DNA from: Sipunculus nudus | Taxonomy: Eukaryota; Annelida; Sipuncula; Golfingiida; Sipunculidae | Direction of reading: 5' to 3' | DNA length: 64,000 bases | Assembly (NCBI GenBank): GCA_026874595.1 | Contig: CM049307.1 | Coordinates: forward strand, 5,975,579 to 6,039,578 | Part shown: one piece after another, positions 14,641-27,907 of the stretch | Layout: the number at the start of each line of letters is the position of its first letter | Position numbering within the stretch: position 1 is the stretch's first letter | Translations under genes and position numbers: made by a program | Notes under the pieces: generated by a model | Seen by the model: the letters and a program-made list of their open reading frames with translations, nothing else | The model's database searches: none | What the model was told of the DNA's origin: nothing

Positions 14641-14735
14641 CTGAAAGAAAAACAGTACTGGGAAAAGCCTGGCACAGGGAGTGTTTTGTGTGCTGGGAGT
14701 GTGGCAAAGTCCTGAATCTAGGCCACCATGTTGAA
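14641..14735 (+). CDS. Rassf: LIM-RASSF protein, coding exon 2 (core of the LIM domain)
   Basis: Ninety-five bases complete codons 14-45 and end in phase 0 at GAA|GTAAGT. The translation begins A-E-R-K and contains G-K-A-W-H-R-E-C-F, the usual LIM Trp-His-x-x-Cys signature. Numbered from the exon 1 Met, the ligands are His25, Cys28, Cys31 and Cys34, which complete zinc site 1 and open site 2. Spacing is C-x2-C-x17-H-x2-C-x2-C-x2-C, matching the LIM consensus and most like CRIP/TLP proteins. LIM domains bind protein partners. The acceptor TTATTAACAG is good. The next exon with a matching continuation is about 41.9 kb downstream. Confidence 0.9.
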
Positions 14736-16645
14736 GTAAGTAAAAATAACAGCCTGATTATTTGCTGATAGAACACAGCATTGATCTGAAACAGCTTTAA
14801 TGTAATTCCTGGCAGAAGTTGTTGTCAATCACCTGAGTCACATCATAGCAGTGTAAAAGAAAAAGAATAAAACCCAAAGGGTACAGTTTGTGAAAATAGG
14901 TTTTTAAAGTCGAAAAAAAGTTCTCATTGTTCAAAGCCCCTTGCATATCCTTGTCAGCTCAGGTCAGTTTTTAAGACCACCACAAGTAAAATACAGGAGC
15001 TGCATATTTCAGATGTACCAGATTTGCCGGGAAAACCTCTTCAAAATGAGAGAAATGCTTTTATATGGGGAACAGAAATTTACATTGTGTGACAAAGAAA
15101 GCAACAATCACATGTAAATATTTTATGCTTGCTGTATCATTTAAACGTTATGCACTCTTTCTCAACCCCACCATGATTTTAAAGATTGTGAACCACAACA
15201 GTGTTATCACATCAGATTTATGTGTCTGTTCAAGCATTTATCTAAACCATGCTGGAAATCATAATTTCAGTTGAGCATGACCTATATCTCTAGCATTGCT
15301 TATCATCTGGATCCTTTGATCACAGATATTAAATACTGCTCAATTTAATGTAGAAAGCATCCAGTTAACCCTGAAGGGTTTCCATTATATGACATAAAAT
15401 TATGAAGCCTTATCTCCACTATATCATCACAATCCTCACCTAGGGGTTATACACTTTGGATATTCTGCAGATCTCCTTTGCTTTGTTCAGCAAGTTTTAA
15501 GGGGTTTTTACACCAGGGCTGGCACAGAGCCAAGAATGGTTGTCAAACTGATGAGAGCGTAGTATCGCAATGTGCATCAAATTATTGAGAGTGGCATCTC
15601 TTTGGTTAGAAACTTGGCTGCACAATGCCATACCATACCATCACAGTTGTTTGTCTGTGCAAGCCCTGGTGGTGAACCCGGAGAATCCTGATATACAAAG
15701 CAGCAGTTAAAGCAAAGGGGATACAGAACAACAGCGGAGTTAGGGAGTTCATTGAAGGGGCACCTCATGTCTACAACACTAGTCATCTTACCATGAAACA
15801 GAAAAGTTTGACCTGGGTTTGAATAAAAGGTGACCAGGAAACAGAATTGACAGAGTGAACATTCTGAGGAAGAGGGGTTGGCACTCATTAATTTCATTAA
15901 AACATTTGTTATAGTTTTACTTTGATATCCATTAGATTTAAAACCATACTTGATTGGAGTGAAAGGAAATATGGTCAGCACGATGACACATGTATCTGTC
16001 TTTGTTTTAAAGTTGCAGCCTGTTTGGTGCATATAATAAATGTAATGTGATCAACATGTGTATGTGTTGCTAGCTTTTGAAGACATTATTGTTTTGAAAC
16101 CACAAGACAGTAAATTCAGGCTCAGGTTGTCATAAGTAACCAAAATTATATAGAACAATGATGCATGATGTTCATCACTAATAATTAAGATCATGGCATA
16201 ACTTTCAGTAGAGAGCTTTGACAATTTATGCCTTTTTATGTATAAAAATATGGTCACATAAAAATTCATTTGACTTGACACAAATGTTTTATATAACAAC
16301 TTTATTTGTACAGTGGAAAGCCAAAGTTTATATGAAATTACTACCTTACAGACAGTATACACTCAAGCGTAAGATAAAACTGGATAAAACCTGTTTTATC
16401 TTATCCAGATAATTCAAGATTAAAAAACAGTTTAAACCAGGTGTGGATAAAACTGCTAACCCTGTTTATCAATGAAAAATAATGAGTAAAATACTGAATC
16501 TGCTTTACATCAAGGTATCAGTTTTCAGTTACCCTAGAATCCTTTCTGAGGTGGCGATCAATTTTAATCTTTTATTGCAAGGGATTTATTTAAAAAATAA
16601 AGGTAACAATAACAGCATCAAAAGTTTCTCTGGTGCTCTCTGATT

Positions 16646-18688
16646 GTATCCCCAGACAAAGTCGGGATACTATGGTTTTTATGATAGTCATAAAAATATT
16701 GCGGGATAACCAAAAAAATATTTACAGTTTTTTATTAAAACGTAGAAGTGTATAGATATGGGTAAGAGGACTAAGCCTATTTAAAATGGGGTCATGACCT
16801 TTGCTAGGAGATTGGCCTTGACCTTGAATAGGTTCATTTTTGCTGAAAATCACACAAATTCTTAAATATCTAAAGAAAGCTTGCATTGATTGGTAAAAAA
16901 ATCAAAATAGTCAAAGATCTTGGATAGCCTTGTGATATGCCAAAAACTGGTGGCGCCACCTATTATCCTTTTCCTGTTTTCCCACCTTTTAATACACTCC
17001 TCATTGACAGGACTGTGAGCATTATAAGTAAACAAACTAATGGATAGATTTCTTTCATATTATGATCATGTAGAGAGATGGGTTATGGAATGAGGTCTAT
17101 TTAAATTTGGGTCATAACCATTCGAGTGGCCTTGAACTTGAATATTTCCATATTTGGGGAAAATCACACCTCTTATGATATCTCCAGTTTTGATAGCCAT
17201 ATGGATTTCAAACGTGACTTATGTATGGCCCACCACTAAAGTAAGAACCCTATAGGTTCTAGGGTCATGAGGTCATAGGTCAAGGTCACAGGACTCACAT
17301 CTTTAAAAATATTGTGGATGTATTTTAAGCCAAACTTTTCACCCCAGATCTTCCATCTTGAACATATAGCTCACCTGCCAATAGTGGATAATCCTTATCA
17401 ATTTTGGGGTTGCAAAGTCAAAGGTCAAAACCACAGGAGCCATCTGTCCATAACTTATTTTCCAGATGATAATTTGGGCTCGGATTGATATATGGATTTT
17501 AAACTTGATTTATATATGGCCCATCAATAAGGCAGAAACTGTCTTTATTTTGGGGTCATAAGGTCAAGGTCATAGGACCCACATCTTTAAAAGGTTATGG
17601 ATGCATTTTAAGCCAAACTGTTTATCCCAGACCTTTCATCTTCAACATATAGCTCACATACCAATAGAGGAAGATCCATATCAATTTTATCCTCCCGAGG
17701 AAGCAGTTATCATGCACTTCAAGAAGCTACTGTTTTTTTCCGGCTGCCTGCTTTGACCATTTATGATGCATTTAAACACCAGGTAGTGCACATGGGCCTG
17801 TCTGCTTAAAAAACTGCTGATGTGACTAGCAGCCAACCAAATGCTAGTCAACAAACACCTGACAGTCATCAGGCTCCGCCTAGAAACCACATGTGGGGCA
17901 ATACTCTCAGCCTGTGGCCTGTTCAAACGGTTGCCTGGGCGATGAGCTGTCACTCAAAACGAAATGAACATCATTGGCTTTATGTATTCCTTGCTTGGCT
18001 GGTAAACCATTTTGCTATCAGCACAGGGTCTAATCTGATTGGACCAAAATACAATGCTCCTCTCTGGTGTAGAGATTCGGGATACAAGGTCATATCAAAC
18101 AGCGCTTACAATATAGGTGGTTTGCCTATGGGTAAAGCGCTGTGTATAGAGGGTATATCAAATTAGGGGTAACAGAATCAAAGGTGAAGTTCATGGGTCT
18201 TTTCCTGGTGATAACTCAAGCATGAATTGATATATAGGTTTCAAACTTGACTTATATATGGCCCATCAATAAAGCAAGAACCCTGTTGATATTTGGTCAT
18301 GAGGTCAAAGGTCAATGTCACAGGACCCACCTCTTTAAAAAGATTGTGGATGCATTTTAAGCCAAACGTTTCATCCCAGGCCTTCCCTCTTACAGTTCAT
18401 CTGCCAATGGGTGGAGATTCCTATCAGTTTTGGGGTCACAAGGTCAAAGGTCAATGTCACAGGAGCCATCTTTCCTCAAATCTGTGGAAACAGGATTTTG
18501 GTCAACCCCATTATTTTGAAGTACTACATCTGTTTCCTTCAAATGGACAAAACAATCTCCAACAAGTTCAAACATTTGTGACCTTGGCCTTGTCACGTGT
18601 CAATATATAGAAGGGTGCCTTTCTTAAAAGGGGGAATGCTTTATTTGTCTGGGCATACTATGGCATCTCCAATGCCAGAAATTTCTTG
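16646..18688 (+). mobile_element. Helentron-like repeat with hairpin ends, interrupted by an insertion
   Basis: The 5' end is a perfect nested hairpin: GTATCCC, then GAC-AAA-GTC, then GGGATAC (16646-16670). The 3' end has a GGCAT/ATGCC stem (18662-18676) followed, after a short spacer, by CTTG (18685-18688) and then TTTT. Sibling 3' ends at 24261 and 26367 end in CTAG. A hairpin a few bases before CTRR-like termini and T|T insertion are hallmarks of Helitron/Helentron-like elements. The interior carries repeated AGGTCA-type words and no open frame, so it is non-autonomous. The stretch 17690-18166 is a later insertion. Confidence 0.6.
17690..18166. mobile_element. Unclassified insertion of about 477 bp inside a repeat
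   Basis: The host repeat should read continuously from ATATCAATTTT (ending near 17690) into GGGGTAACAG (from 18167), as judged by related copies that read CAATTTTGGGGT. The intervening segment is more GC-rich and unrelated. An imperfect duplication, ATATCAATTTT and ATATCAAATTA, flanks it. Near its 3' end is a strong stem-loop, CAGCGCTTAC (18100-18109) with GTAAAGCGCTG (18132-18142). A chance 114-codon frame (17822-18166) runs through it but shows no domain. Family unknown. Confidence 0.5.
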
Positions 18689-21600
18689 TTTTCATACCAT
18701 ATTCACTCTTGTTCATCCCCACATAAGACTTCTCATCATTTTCCCCTATTCCACAAAACATTACGTCAGCACACATAAATAATTAACTGGATTTCCTGTG
18801 TTTATAACAATGAGAACATGGGTCACTTGGAGATTTATTTATTGAAAACGTGAACACTACAGAATATGAAACATGATGCAAAAAATAACATTGACAGTTT
18901 GTTAGAAAGGGATTTCCTGCTTTTATACATATAGAGCATAATTTTACTCTCAAAGACATTATTCAGCAGTTTGGCAGGTCAGCTGGACCATATTCAGTAA
19001 TGTCACTACATCTGGTTCATATTAGAGCACTGATTAACTCCACATTCAGACAAATTAGAAAATGCATGGGCCAACAGCTATCTGACCTCCCTTTGTTTGA
19101 AACAATTACAGCTTGATTTGTCAATTTATGCTGGTCAGGTGGTCTCATACATGAACTTCATGCTGTTTCTGTTGATCGATTGTGACAGTCATGTATATTT
19201 TAATGATAAAATGTGTATGAAAATTTGTTTGTTCCCCATCAAATAAGCCACAAGTGTTAAGAACTGGATCATCTAGTACTGCCATCTGGTGTTAAAACCT
19301 GAAACCATTGTAACAGGTTGACAGTGGATTAAACACAAATTAATTTCCTATTATTATTACCATATCCAAGTTAGTTGGCTCTGTCAGAGATATTTGTCAA
19401 CCATCATGCATGCCTATGTGTCCAATGTGGTGTTCTGCAAGTGGGAGCTTGTTTTTGCCTTATCTTTTATAGGTAAGATACATTCTATTAGTAAAATTGT
19501 TATACCTTTTCTACTTAGACAAGTTTTCTATTCAAATAGGTAATTTGTGTTAGTAATAAAATTCAATGAAGTGCAGGTCAAATACTTAAGATTCTATTTA
19601 AACTTTGAGAACCATCCATGTTACTGTCAAGGAGGCACAATTTGCTTTGTTATCAAAAGTTGATCATGTCTGAAGCCATTTTAATTCTGATGCAAGTTTT
19701 TTCTTTGAAAACCTCTTTCTTTTATTGACATTTTTTTTAGCAAAGTAGATAAATCACCCAATTTCAAAATATTTAGTGCATTTACCATGGATGGCACCTG
19801 TTAGCCTAACAAGGTTTGCACCAGAACCAAAATAAAAAAATTTGAAAAAATGGAACAATATTAAGGCACACATTTGGAGCATTTGCACAATAAAATGTCA
19901 GGGTTTTGGTTTTACTGGTTAGAAACAATTTTAAACCAACCTGATGTTTTAAGACTATTAGGTGTAAAAGCTAGAAAGTATTTTAGAATTACTGAGTGAT
20001 CACTCAAAGCTATTCTAAACCATGTGGAAGGCGTTATGTCAGCGGGTCTGGGATAAGTGAGAGGATTTGTACTGACTTACCTCTTTACAACCTTGTCTTT
20101 TCTGTAGGCCTGGTTCTAATGCTGCCCTCTAGTGTTGCTTACTATGTATAACATATTTACTGATATGGACAACCTCAATTTCCTCTTGGCCTGATTAGCG
20201 TTTATTCTATTTCATTGAATCATTCTATGAAGAGCATCATTGATCATCCCCATGAGCAGCTCTCAAGGCCCATACCGTTGTAGCTAATATAAAAATCCTT
20301 TGTCATCTAATTTAGGTTGTATCAATTAATGATCAGCTCAGACCTTAAGCAAATCATTGTGTGCAGATAGTGTGACTAATTAATTAATTAACTGTTGTAC
20401 ATACCATCACACAGAAACAATCAAGTTAGCAGGGTTTTGATCATCAGGTCAATTGATCATTTATCTTAATGACAGCTTAGAAAGTCAACTCAAAATTTAG
20501 TTTGACTTCTGCATTAGATGAATACAGTACACTAGATTTTTTCCACGATAAGAATATATGAATATCTCTTAGAGTACTCTATGATGGTCACTTCAGAGTT
20601 CGGAATCAGATGGTGTAAAGACCAGAAGCAAATACGATAAATCCTCCCTTAATGACCAACTCAGTTTAGTGACCGCCTCAAATTTACAACCATGTTTTAT
20701 TGGATCTGATTAATTTTTCCTTTTTCCTGTGACCTTGGCCTTCATCATCAAGGTCAAATTGAGTGAACTAAAAATTTTTGTTAACCCCATAACTTATGAA
20801 GTATCACATTTTTTCCTTTCACATTGTATAGTTGTTTTTGTGGCACAAAAACCAGGTCCTCTAGTTATTTAAGTAACAACTTCATTTATATTCATTGATT
20901 CAATTGTGGCAAATTTGATAGTGAAACAGCCATATGAATCATTGGTTAACAATTGCTAACCCCACCTCTGTTACATGACCAACTAGTAAATGTGACCACT
21001 TTACCAGACCCCATTTGTGTCATCATTTTAGGTTTAACTTTAATTTCAAAGCCCATTTAAATTCTTGAAGAGTTATGTAATATGGAGACCACTGAATTAT
21101 GTAAACTGAAAAAATGATAAAATGTACTTCAGAAATTTGTTTAATATTTTGGAGTACAATCAAGTGAAAAGGATAGGACAGCAGGCCAATATCATTTAAC
21201 AGAATCAATTTGTTGGTTGCATGGAAGTCATTCAACATTGCTGCCATCTGGTGAGCTTTATTTGAATGAAAGTGCACCAACGTGATCAGCTGGATGGCCA
21301 GAGATAGAATGACAGAGCTGAAGTTGTTTTGCGACATACTTTATATAAAATATTTTTTAAGGGCCTGCTGATTCATTTCTGATATGCATAAAACATTTTG
21401 TGCCAATGTTCATGATAAACTAGGATGAAATTCAGTTTACTCAAAGCAAGAGTGACATATACTGTTGTTTCACTAACACTGCAGTATTCACCAATCCATT
21501 TAAACTGCATATAAGCAGAATATCAGGCTGACGCACCAACTAATGTCACAAAACAGTTTAGTACACAATAACAACACCTTTAATAAGAACATTACTGTCA

Positions 21601-22218
21601 GTGGGCTGGTTGTATCAGAAAAAGCCAGTAATGGAGGAGGGTGTATGTACACACTGTGGACATAACCTAAATATCAGGCCACATATGAGATACATTGCCA
21701 GGCTGGCTTGTTAGTGGCTATACCGAACCCGACCTCTCCATATAAACAAGGCAGGATACAGGCAGAGCTCACAGGTTAGTGACTACACACATTATGTATG
21801 TAAGCATGGATACAGTTAAATATTTTATCAAGGCTGGACAGACTTGACCGTGATATAGGCCCCATGTTTCAACCACTCAACTTTTACTTTCATCCATGTA
21901 TTTATGTGATACTGATTTTCAGTCTAAACAGGATGATTGATATCATAGAATCTCACTGAAATTTTATAACTAATGATGATAAGTTACTATGTCCTCACAG
22001 CCTGCAATTGTTTATGCTGTAGGACACTGACAACCCCCCCCCCTTCATAGGTAATGAGAAAACATACCTCCCCCCCCCCCTTGTCAAATGTCTCCAATAA
22101 AAGCCTCCCTACCTTCATGCTAAATAGGACAACAATTTTTTTCCATCAACAAACCATAAAACAGGTTAAGATTTACATTTATGTAATAACTTGTGTGGTT
22201 AATAAAAGTATTTTACCA

Positions 22219-22335
22219 AGCTGATTAGTAAAGGTCATTAAAGCTGAGTAGTAAAGATCATTAAAGCTGATTAGTAAAGGTCATTAAAGCTGAGTAGTAA
22301 AGGTCGTTAAAGCTGAGTAGAAAAGGTCATTAAAA
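22219..22335. repeat. Minisatellite, 23-bp unit, about five copies
   Basis: Tandem units of the form GCTGATTAG-TAAAGGTCATTAAA follow one another with minor changes (GATTAG/GAGTAG, GGTCAT/AGATCAT/GGTCGTT). The period is 23 bp. No function is implied. Confidence 0.85.
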
Positions 22336-23514
22336 AAATGTTATAAGGTGAGAATCATAATGCTTGAATAAATCATCATTTGGAATTATGTCACAAAATT
22401 ATAGAATAAAATATAATCATATCTGAATCTTTAAGGTTAAGGCTGTTTTTAATTCTTTTGTTGTTGTAAATATAGACACATAATGTGTAATATCTACATA
22501 TCTTATTTGAAAAGTAAAGTTGAAATACAAATACTGCCTTCTGGCATGTTGGTAACTCAAATATTTTATATAACAGTATAAATTAATAAAAGTGTTTTTC
22601 CTACCTCAGTGTGTATAAACACTTCAGTCTGTTCAGGAGAATGCTGAAGTTAAATGAAAAATGCATCAAATCCTTTGAAATAAGGATGTGAACTTTTTCT
22701 TTGAACTGATTAAGATTTCTTAGCATGGTTGTTAGAGCCAGCTAGTTTTGTTTTTAATCACTGTAATGTAAGGGTGCTATGTTGACATTACCTTGATAAG
22801 ATCTGACACATCACAGTTCCATGTAACCAGGAAGCTGGGATTATAAAGGGCATGTTGATATTTAAACTTGTATCCACATACACATAAATGTATACTTTAT
22901 TAACAGGATTTATTTATAACTCCAGCAGCCATCTGTTACCACTGTCACATTTTCAGTGACAGCGGTAAATGATCCATTCATTCACAGTAGATGTTCAGAA
23001 TATTTTCAAACCAGTTAAATCACATAATTTAAATCCTGCATGTTATGTGGTTGTTTCTCAACCTTATAACATGTGAAACATTTTGAAACCTCACCAGGAG
23101 TTGATGTGAAACTGTTGTGACACACATTCAAGAATCAGTGGCCAGCAAAAAGGTTCAGTTATTTTGTGTAGACCTGTAATGTAAGTGCTGTATGTTTTGT
23201 TTGGTGATGCATACTATATTTATATATATGGGTAAACTGCCAGGTGTTATCATCACCTATAAGTGACATTTTTAAATAATGTTGCATTTTATTCAGTTGG
23301 CTGTTGAAAATATCTTGCTCTTTATATAATCCCATCTTTCAAGACAGAGTTTTGTGGATACTGTGTTTCAGCTGAGTTTTGGTGACACCACGATTGTGTC
23401 CAGAGAACTCCTCTGAGACTCCCTGACTGATCTTTCTGAATCATTGGGTCACATGTGAAATGATGCCTAACAAAGATGGCTCCATCTGCAATCATATAAC
23501 ATGCAGTGTCCATC

Positions 23515-24261
23515 TGTTCATCCTAGTGAAAATAGCCCATATCTCAAGAGTGGTTCAATGTATTAGGTTGAAATTTTGAATAGATCTTGGATACCTCCAT
23601 CTTATACTCAAGACTGGTGGCACCAACTGCAGTCATTTTTCACATGATGTCACTTGGTGCATTTTCCATATGTTGGTCTTCATGTCTTTCATTATTCCCA
23701 TTATTGCCACTTAATAGTGGTATGAGCATTATATATAAATAAAAAAACTAAAGGACAGATTTCTTTCATATTATGCACATCCATAGATATGAGTTATAGG
23801 ATTTCTATTTAAATTAGAGTCATGACTTTTACTGTGAGAGTGGCCTTGACCTTAAATATTGCAATATTTGTTGACAAATATCCTATATATTCACAGATTT
23901 TATCTTGAGCTTGGTCTTCAAGGTAAAGTCTGTAAATATATAGGATTTTTGTTAACCCCATAACTTTTAAAGTATTGCAATTGTTTCTTTCAAATTTGAC
24001 ACACAAAAATATTTCCACCAATATCTCAGTTTTTTATGACTTGTGACCTTGAACAATGCTTATCTTTTCTTCTAATTTGATACAAGTATTTTCTCCACCA
24101 AGATGTCAGACAATTTTAAACATTTGTGACCTTGACCCTGGTGTCCTTGGCCTTGTCAAGTGTCAGCATGTGCTTCTGAAGAGATGAGCCTATTTTAAAA
24201 GTTGGTATGCCTTTATCATCTGGGGATACTATGGGCATCTCTGATGCCAAAAAATTTCTAG
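23515..24261 (+). repeat. 3' part of a Helentron-like repeat ending in CTAG
   Basis: The right end is a GGCATC-TCT-GATGCC hairpin (24234-24248) followed by about nine bases and CTAG (24258-24261), then TTT. This matches the 3' end at 18688. The body shares the blocks TGACCTTGACC, TTCTTTCATATTATG and the GGTGGCRCCA motif with other copies in the intron. The 5' boundary was not located, so the left coordinate is approximate. Confidence 0.55.
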
Positions 24262-24449
24262 TTTCTCACAAATTTTGAATCTGTTATATCTGACAGGGAG
24301 AGCCATTTTTCAAATTTTTAACCAGCAGGTGGGACCCCTGGAGATATCATTTTCTGTGATTTAAGTTCATTACATACATTTGTGAAAATTGCATAAATTT
24401 ATATTGCAAGGGTGCCAGATGAGCACTTAGCCTTGATGCTGAGGTTTTT

Positions 24450-24989
24450 ATTAGCTGAGCTGACTGAAAGTCAAATGAGGTATAGATATGGCACTTTGTC
24501 TGTCAGCTGTCAAGGTGTCCAGCTGTCTGTTAGCAGGCCGTTAGCAGGGCACAAATTATAACTGCTGGAACTAGAAACATCTAAGTGTACATCAGGGTAG
24601 GTCAACAAAAAATCTCCTTGAAAACCTAAATTTAGGTCACTGACTTATATCCTGCGATTATGGGGCTTGTAAGTACCCACCAGAATAATTAAAAATTTGA
24701 CACAAACCTCCAGTATCTTGATAAAAAATGCATGGATTGCCATAAATCTTGCCTTGAATATTGACCATGACTAGTTTGATCAGTTCCAGAAAACTGATGG
24801 TGCCACCTGTATTTTTTCTTTTTTTTTTTCACATTCTTTTCTGTTTTTGAGATGACAAATGACAGCAGTTATGTCAGTTTTTTTCAGCTGAGGTTTCATC
24901 TAGTGTCCTGAAACCCTGGTGTGTCCATTGATTATGATTGGTTTCTTCAGTTCCTGAAGACTGGTGGCTCCACCTGTATTTTTTTATTT
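24450..24989 (+). repeat. 5' part of an AGCTCAGCTGA-type repeat, interrupted downstream
   Basis: It begins after a T-rich tract with TTAGCTGAGCTGACTGAAAG, a decayed version of the hairpin start seen at 49330 and 49677. It continues with the family's GTTAGCAGGGCACAAATT and CTGGTGGCTCCACCTG blocks, is broken at 24990 by another repeat, and resumes at 26368 with TTTTTCCTTTATTTTGAG. Confidence 0.55.
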
Positions 24990-26367
24990 GTACCCCAAGA
25001 CAAAGTCTTCAAATTTGACATGTGCATAGATATGGGTGAGAGGATGAAGCCTATTTAAAATAGGGTCATGACCTTCACTGGGAGAGTGACCTTGACCTTG
25101 AATAGGTCCATTTTGAGGGAGAATCACACAAATTCTTAAATATTTCAAGACATCTTGATGGATTGATCCAAAAATCAACTTTACCAAAGATCTTGGATAG
25201 TGTTGTCATGTTCTGGAAACTGGTGGTGCCAGCTCTCATCCTTTTCTGGTTTTTGTGCCGTTTAATTCCCCATCATTGCCACTTAACAGTACTGTGAGCT
25301 GTAAAAGTCAATAACTAAAGGAAAGATTTCTTTCATATTATGCATATACATAGACATGGGTTATTGGATGATGTATAATTAAATTGGGGTCATGACCTTT
25401 CTTATTAGAGTGGCCTTGACTTTGAATATTGCCATATATGATGAAAATCACACATATTCATAAATAGCTCTATAAGGGATGCATGGATTGGTCAGAAAAA
25501 ATCAAATAGACTGAAGATCTTGGATAGCTTTGTCTTCTGCATAAGACAGGTGGCGCCATCTGCTGTCCTTTTCTTGTTTTCATGCCTTTTAATACCCCAT
25601 CATTGACACTTGACAGTACTGTGAGCATTATAAGTCATTGGCCTGAAATTGTGCATATCCATAGATCTTGGACTCTTCCATCTTGTTCCAAGACTGGTGG
25701 CGCCATCTGCAATCGTTTTGGCATATTGTCCATCTGTATATGTGGTTTGGGTGAAATTTGCTCATATTTCTGTTGTGGTTCAAGGTATTGGTCTGAATTT
25801 TGGCATGTCCATCCATCTTAGAAGTTTTCTCATAAACCAGACAGGTCGTGCCACCCTCCTTCCCATTTTTACCTAAAATAAATAAATTCTCTTTTCTGAG
25901 GAGTGATTTGCCCTATTGGCCTGAAATTGTACATATCCATAGATCTTGGGCTCCTCCATCTTGTACTCAAGACTGTTGGTGCCATTTATATTTGTTTTGC
26001 CATGGCGTCCATCTGTACATGTGTACATGCTTTGGGTAAAAATTGCTATTTCTGGAGTGGTTTAAGGTATTGATCCTAAATTTAGTATGTCTGTCCACCT
26101 AGGAAAATTTTATGATAAACAAGACAGGTGGAGCCACCTACCTTACTGTTTCCATAAAATAAATAAATACTATTTTCTGAGGGGATTTAACATGTTGGCC
26201 ATATTTGGTGAAAAAATTGTTTCTCAACTTGATAGATGGAAGAAACCATAGCCACTTGCCAAGTGTCAGTGTATGCTGCTGAAGAAAGTGGGGCCTATTC
26301 TTAAAGGGGGGGGGAGGGTTAATTGTCTTGGTATACTATGCCACCTGCGGTGACAAGAAATATCTAG
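24990..26367 (+). mobile_element. Helentron-like repeat nested in another repeat
   Basis: The 5' end GTACCCCAAGACAAAGTC is a decayed copy of the hairpin at 16646. The 3' end has a CACC-TGC-GGTG hairpin, then CTAG (26364-26367), then TTTTTT. Host sequence flanks both sides (CCACCTGTATTTTTTT and TTTTTCCTTTATTTT) without target duplication, the pattern of insertion between two T residues. The body has several GGTGGCGCCATCTG blocks spaced irregularly. Non-coding. Confidence 0.6.
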
Positions 26368-26461
26368 TTTTTTCCTTTATTTTGAGACTGCCAAATTATA
26401 TTGATACTTTCAGATTCACAACTGTGGTTTCATCTATGTCCTGAAACTTTGTGTGTTTATT

Positions 26462-27252
26462 AGGGCCCCACTTGAATAAGTGGTTGCCCTATAGTATTCA
26501 CCCTGTCCGGCAGTCTGTTCTTTTTGTATGTCCTTCAAATTTGATTCCTGTTGATAACTCCAGTTTAGATTGACAAATTGATTTGCATCAATTTCAAACT
26601 TGAATTATGTATGGTCCACCTCCAAAGCAAGACCTCATTGATTTTTAGATCAGAAGGTCAAGGTCACATCACCCTATTTTTTTTTAAAGATTGTGGATAA
26701 GTTTAAAGCTAAACTTTCATCCCAAAGCTTCCATCTAGCACGTATAGGGGACCTGCAAATGGGAGATGAACTTGATAGGTCAAGGTCACAGTGGCCATCT
26801 GTCCACATTTTTGAATGATAACTCCACTTTGGATACACAATTGGTTTCAAACTTGATTTAGAAATGGCCCTCCAGTAAAGTGAGAACCCTATTTATTTTG
26901 ATATCATGTGGTAAAAGGTCAAGGTCACAGGACCCACTTCTTCAAAAAGATTATGGATGCTTTTTAAGCCAAATTTTTCATCCCAAACCTTCTATCTTCC
27001 ACATTTTGCTGCCCTGCCAATAGTGGAGGAAACTTATGGAATTTTTGGTCTCAAGTTCAAAGGGTCAAGGTCACAAGACCCATCCATTCACAAATAAGTT
27101 AATCGATAATAACTCCAGTTTTGCTTTAAACTCAATCACAGGACCCACATTTTGAAAAAGCTCACAAACATATCCTAATATACAAATTCAGCTGATTATA
27201 AAATATTCTCATAATGTATTTCGGTTGAGTGCTATGACCCACAGGTCCCTTG
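26462..27252 (+). repeat. Repeat with 5' hairpin and AGGTCA-rich body, 3' end GACCC..GGTC-CCTTG
   Basis: The start is a hairpin AGGGC-C-CCACTT / AAGTGG-TT-GCCCT followed by ATAG. A decayed relative starts near 34273. The body repeats GGTCAAGGTCACAGGACCCA-like words. The right end at 27249-27252 is GACCCACAGGTC-CCTTG then TT, typical of the AGCTCAGCTGA family, so this span is probably the 3' piece of the copy begun at 24450 with a second element inside it. Confidence 0.5.
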
Positions 27253-27701
27253 TTATTATGATTATTATCCTTATTATAATTATCTTTATTACTATGATGG
27301 TTATTATTATTTACCAATAAACCCTATCAGTCACAGTTTATGCTGCACACACTCACATATGTATGTGATATAAAATGTAAATCAGATAAAATATATCATG
27401 TGTTTGACAGGACAGACAGATGTCAGGGCAACACATGCTGTTTAACCCACCTGTAAATAGCAGGCCTTCACAGTAATAACATGAGAGGTGTTTGGTGGGA
27501 CATGCTTGAATGAACATGAAAAGAGCTCATGTATATTATAATTAAGGTCATGGCCCCTGTCAGGGAACCCAGGGTAAAATCAGGACACATGCAATACCTT
27601 CGATTGAAGCTGTAAGTGCTCAGTACCAGCTTGTTTTGGTCCAGCCACAGGATTTGTCACTGCTGGGATGACTGGGTGATAGTTCAGTTTTTCTGTTCCA
27701 G

Positions 27702-27907
27702 GGAGTATTGATGAAGCACTGAACATATTGTGTGTTTTGCTCGGCTATCCTTGCCTTGCTGGGGACTGTTCAGTCTCTGTGCTGGATATGTCAGTGACAT
27801 AGAACTCTGCCAGGGAGCAGCGGAATTTTAACTAGCAGCTGCTGTGCTATAGAGGTCCTGGCCCAGCTGGCTGCTACAGTGTCTCAGTGACCCAGAGACT
27901 GTGAAAG
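27702..27907 (+). other. Candidate alternative 5' UTR exon within intron 2
   Basis: The segment is preceded by a good acceptor, TTTTTCTGTTCCAG (AG at 27700-27701), and followed by AAAG|GTATGT (GT at 27908-27909). It lies outside the repeat families and is more GC-rich than its surroundings. It is not coding in the phase required to join exon 3, because a TGA sits just before its 3' end. If used, it would be a UTR exon of an isoform starting downstream, for example at the ATG at 56667 in exon 3. Sequence support is limited to the splice sites. Confidence 0.25.

Noticed and set aside
15577-16032. 151-codon minus-strand frame in intron 2
   Set aside because: It is the longest non-retroelement frame apart from the array artefact, but has no recognisable motif, no repeat-protein match and no splice context. 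I treat it as chance, with modest confidence.
17690-18166. Helitron call for the insertion with the 3' stem-loop
   Set aside because: There is no CTRR terminus after the stem-loop and the flanks look like an imperfect duplication, which Helitrons do not make.
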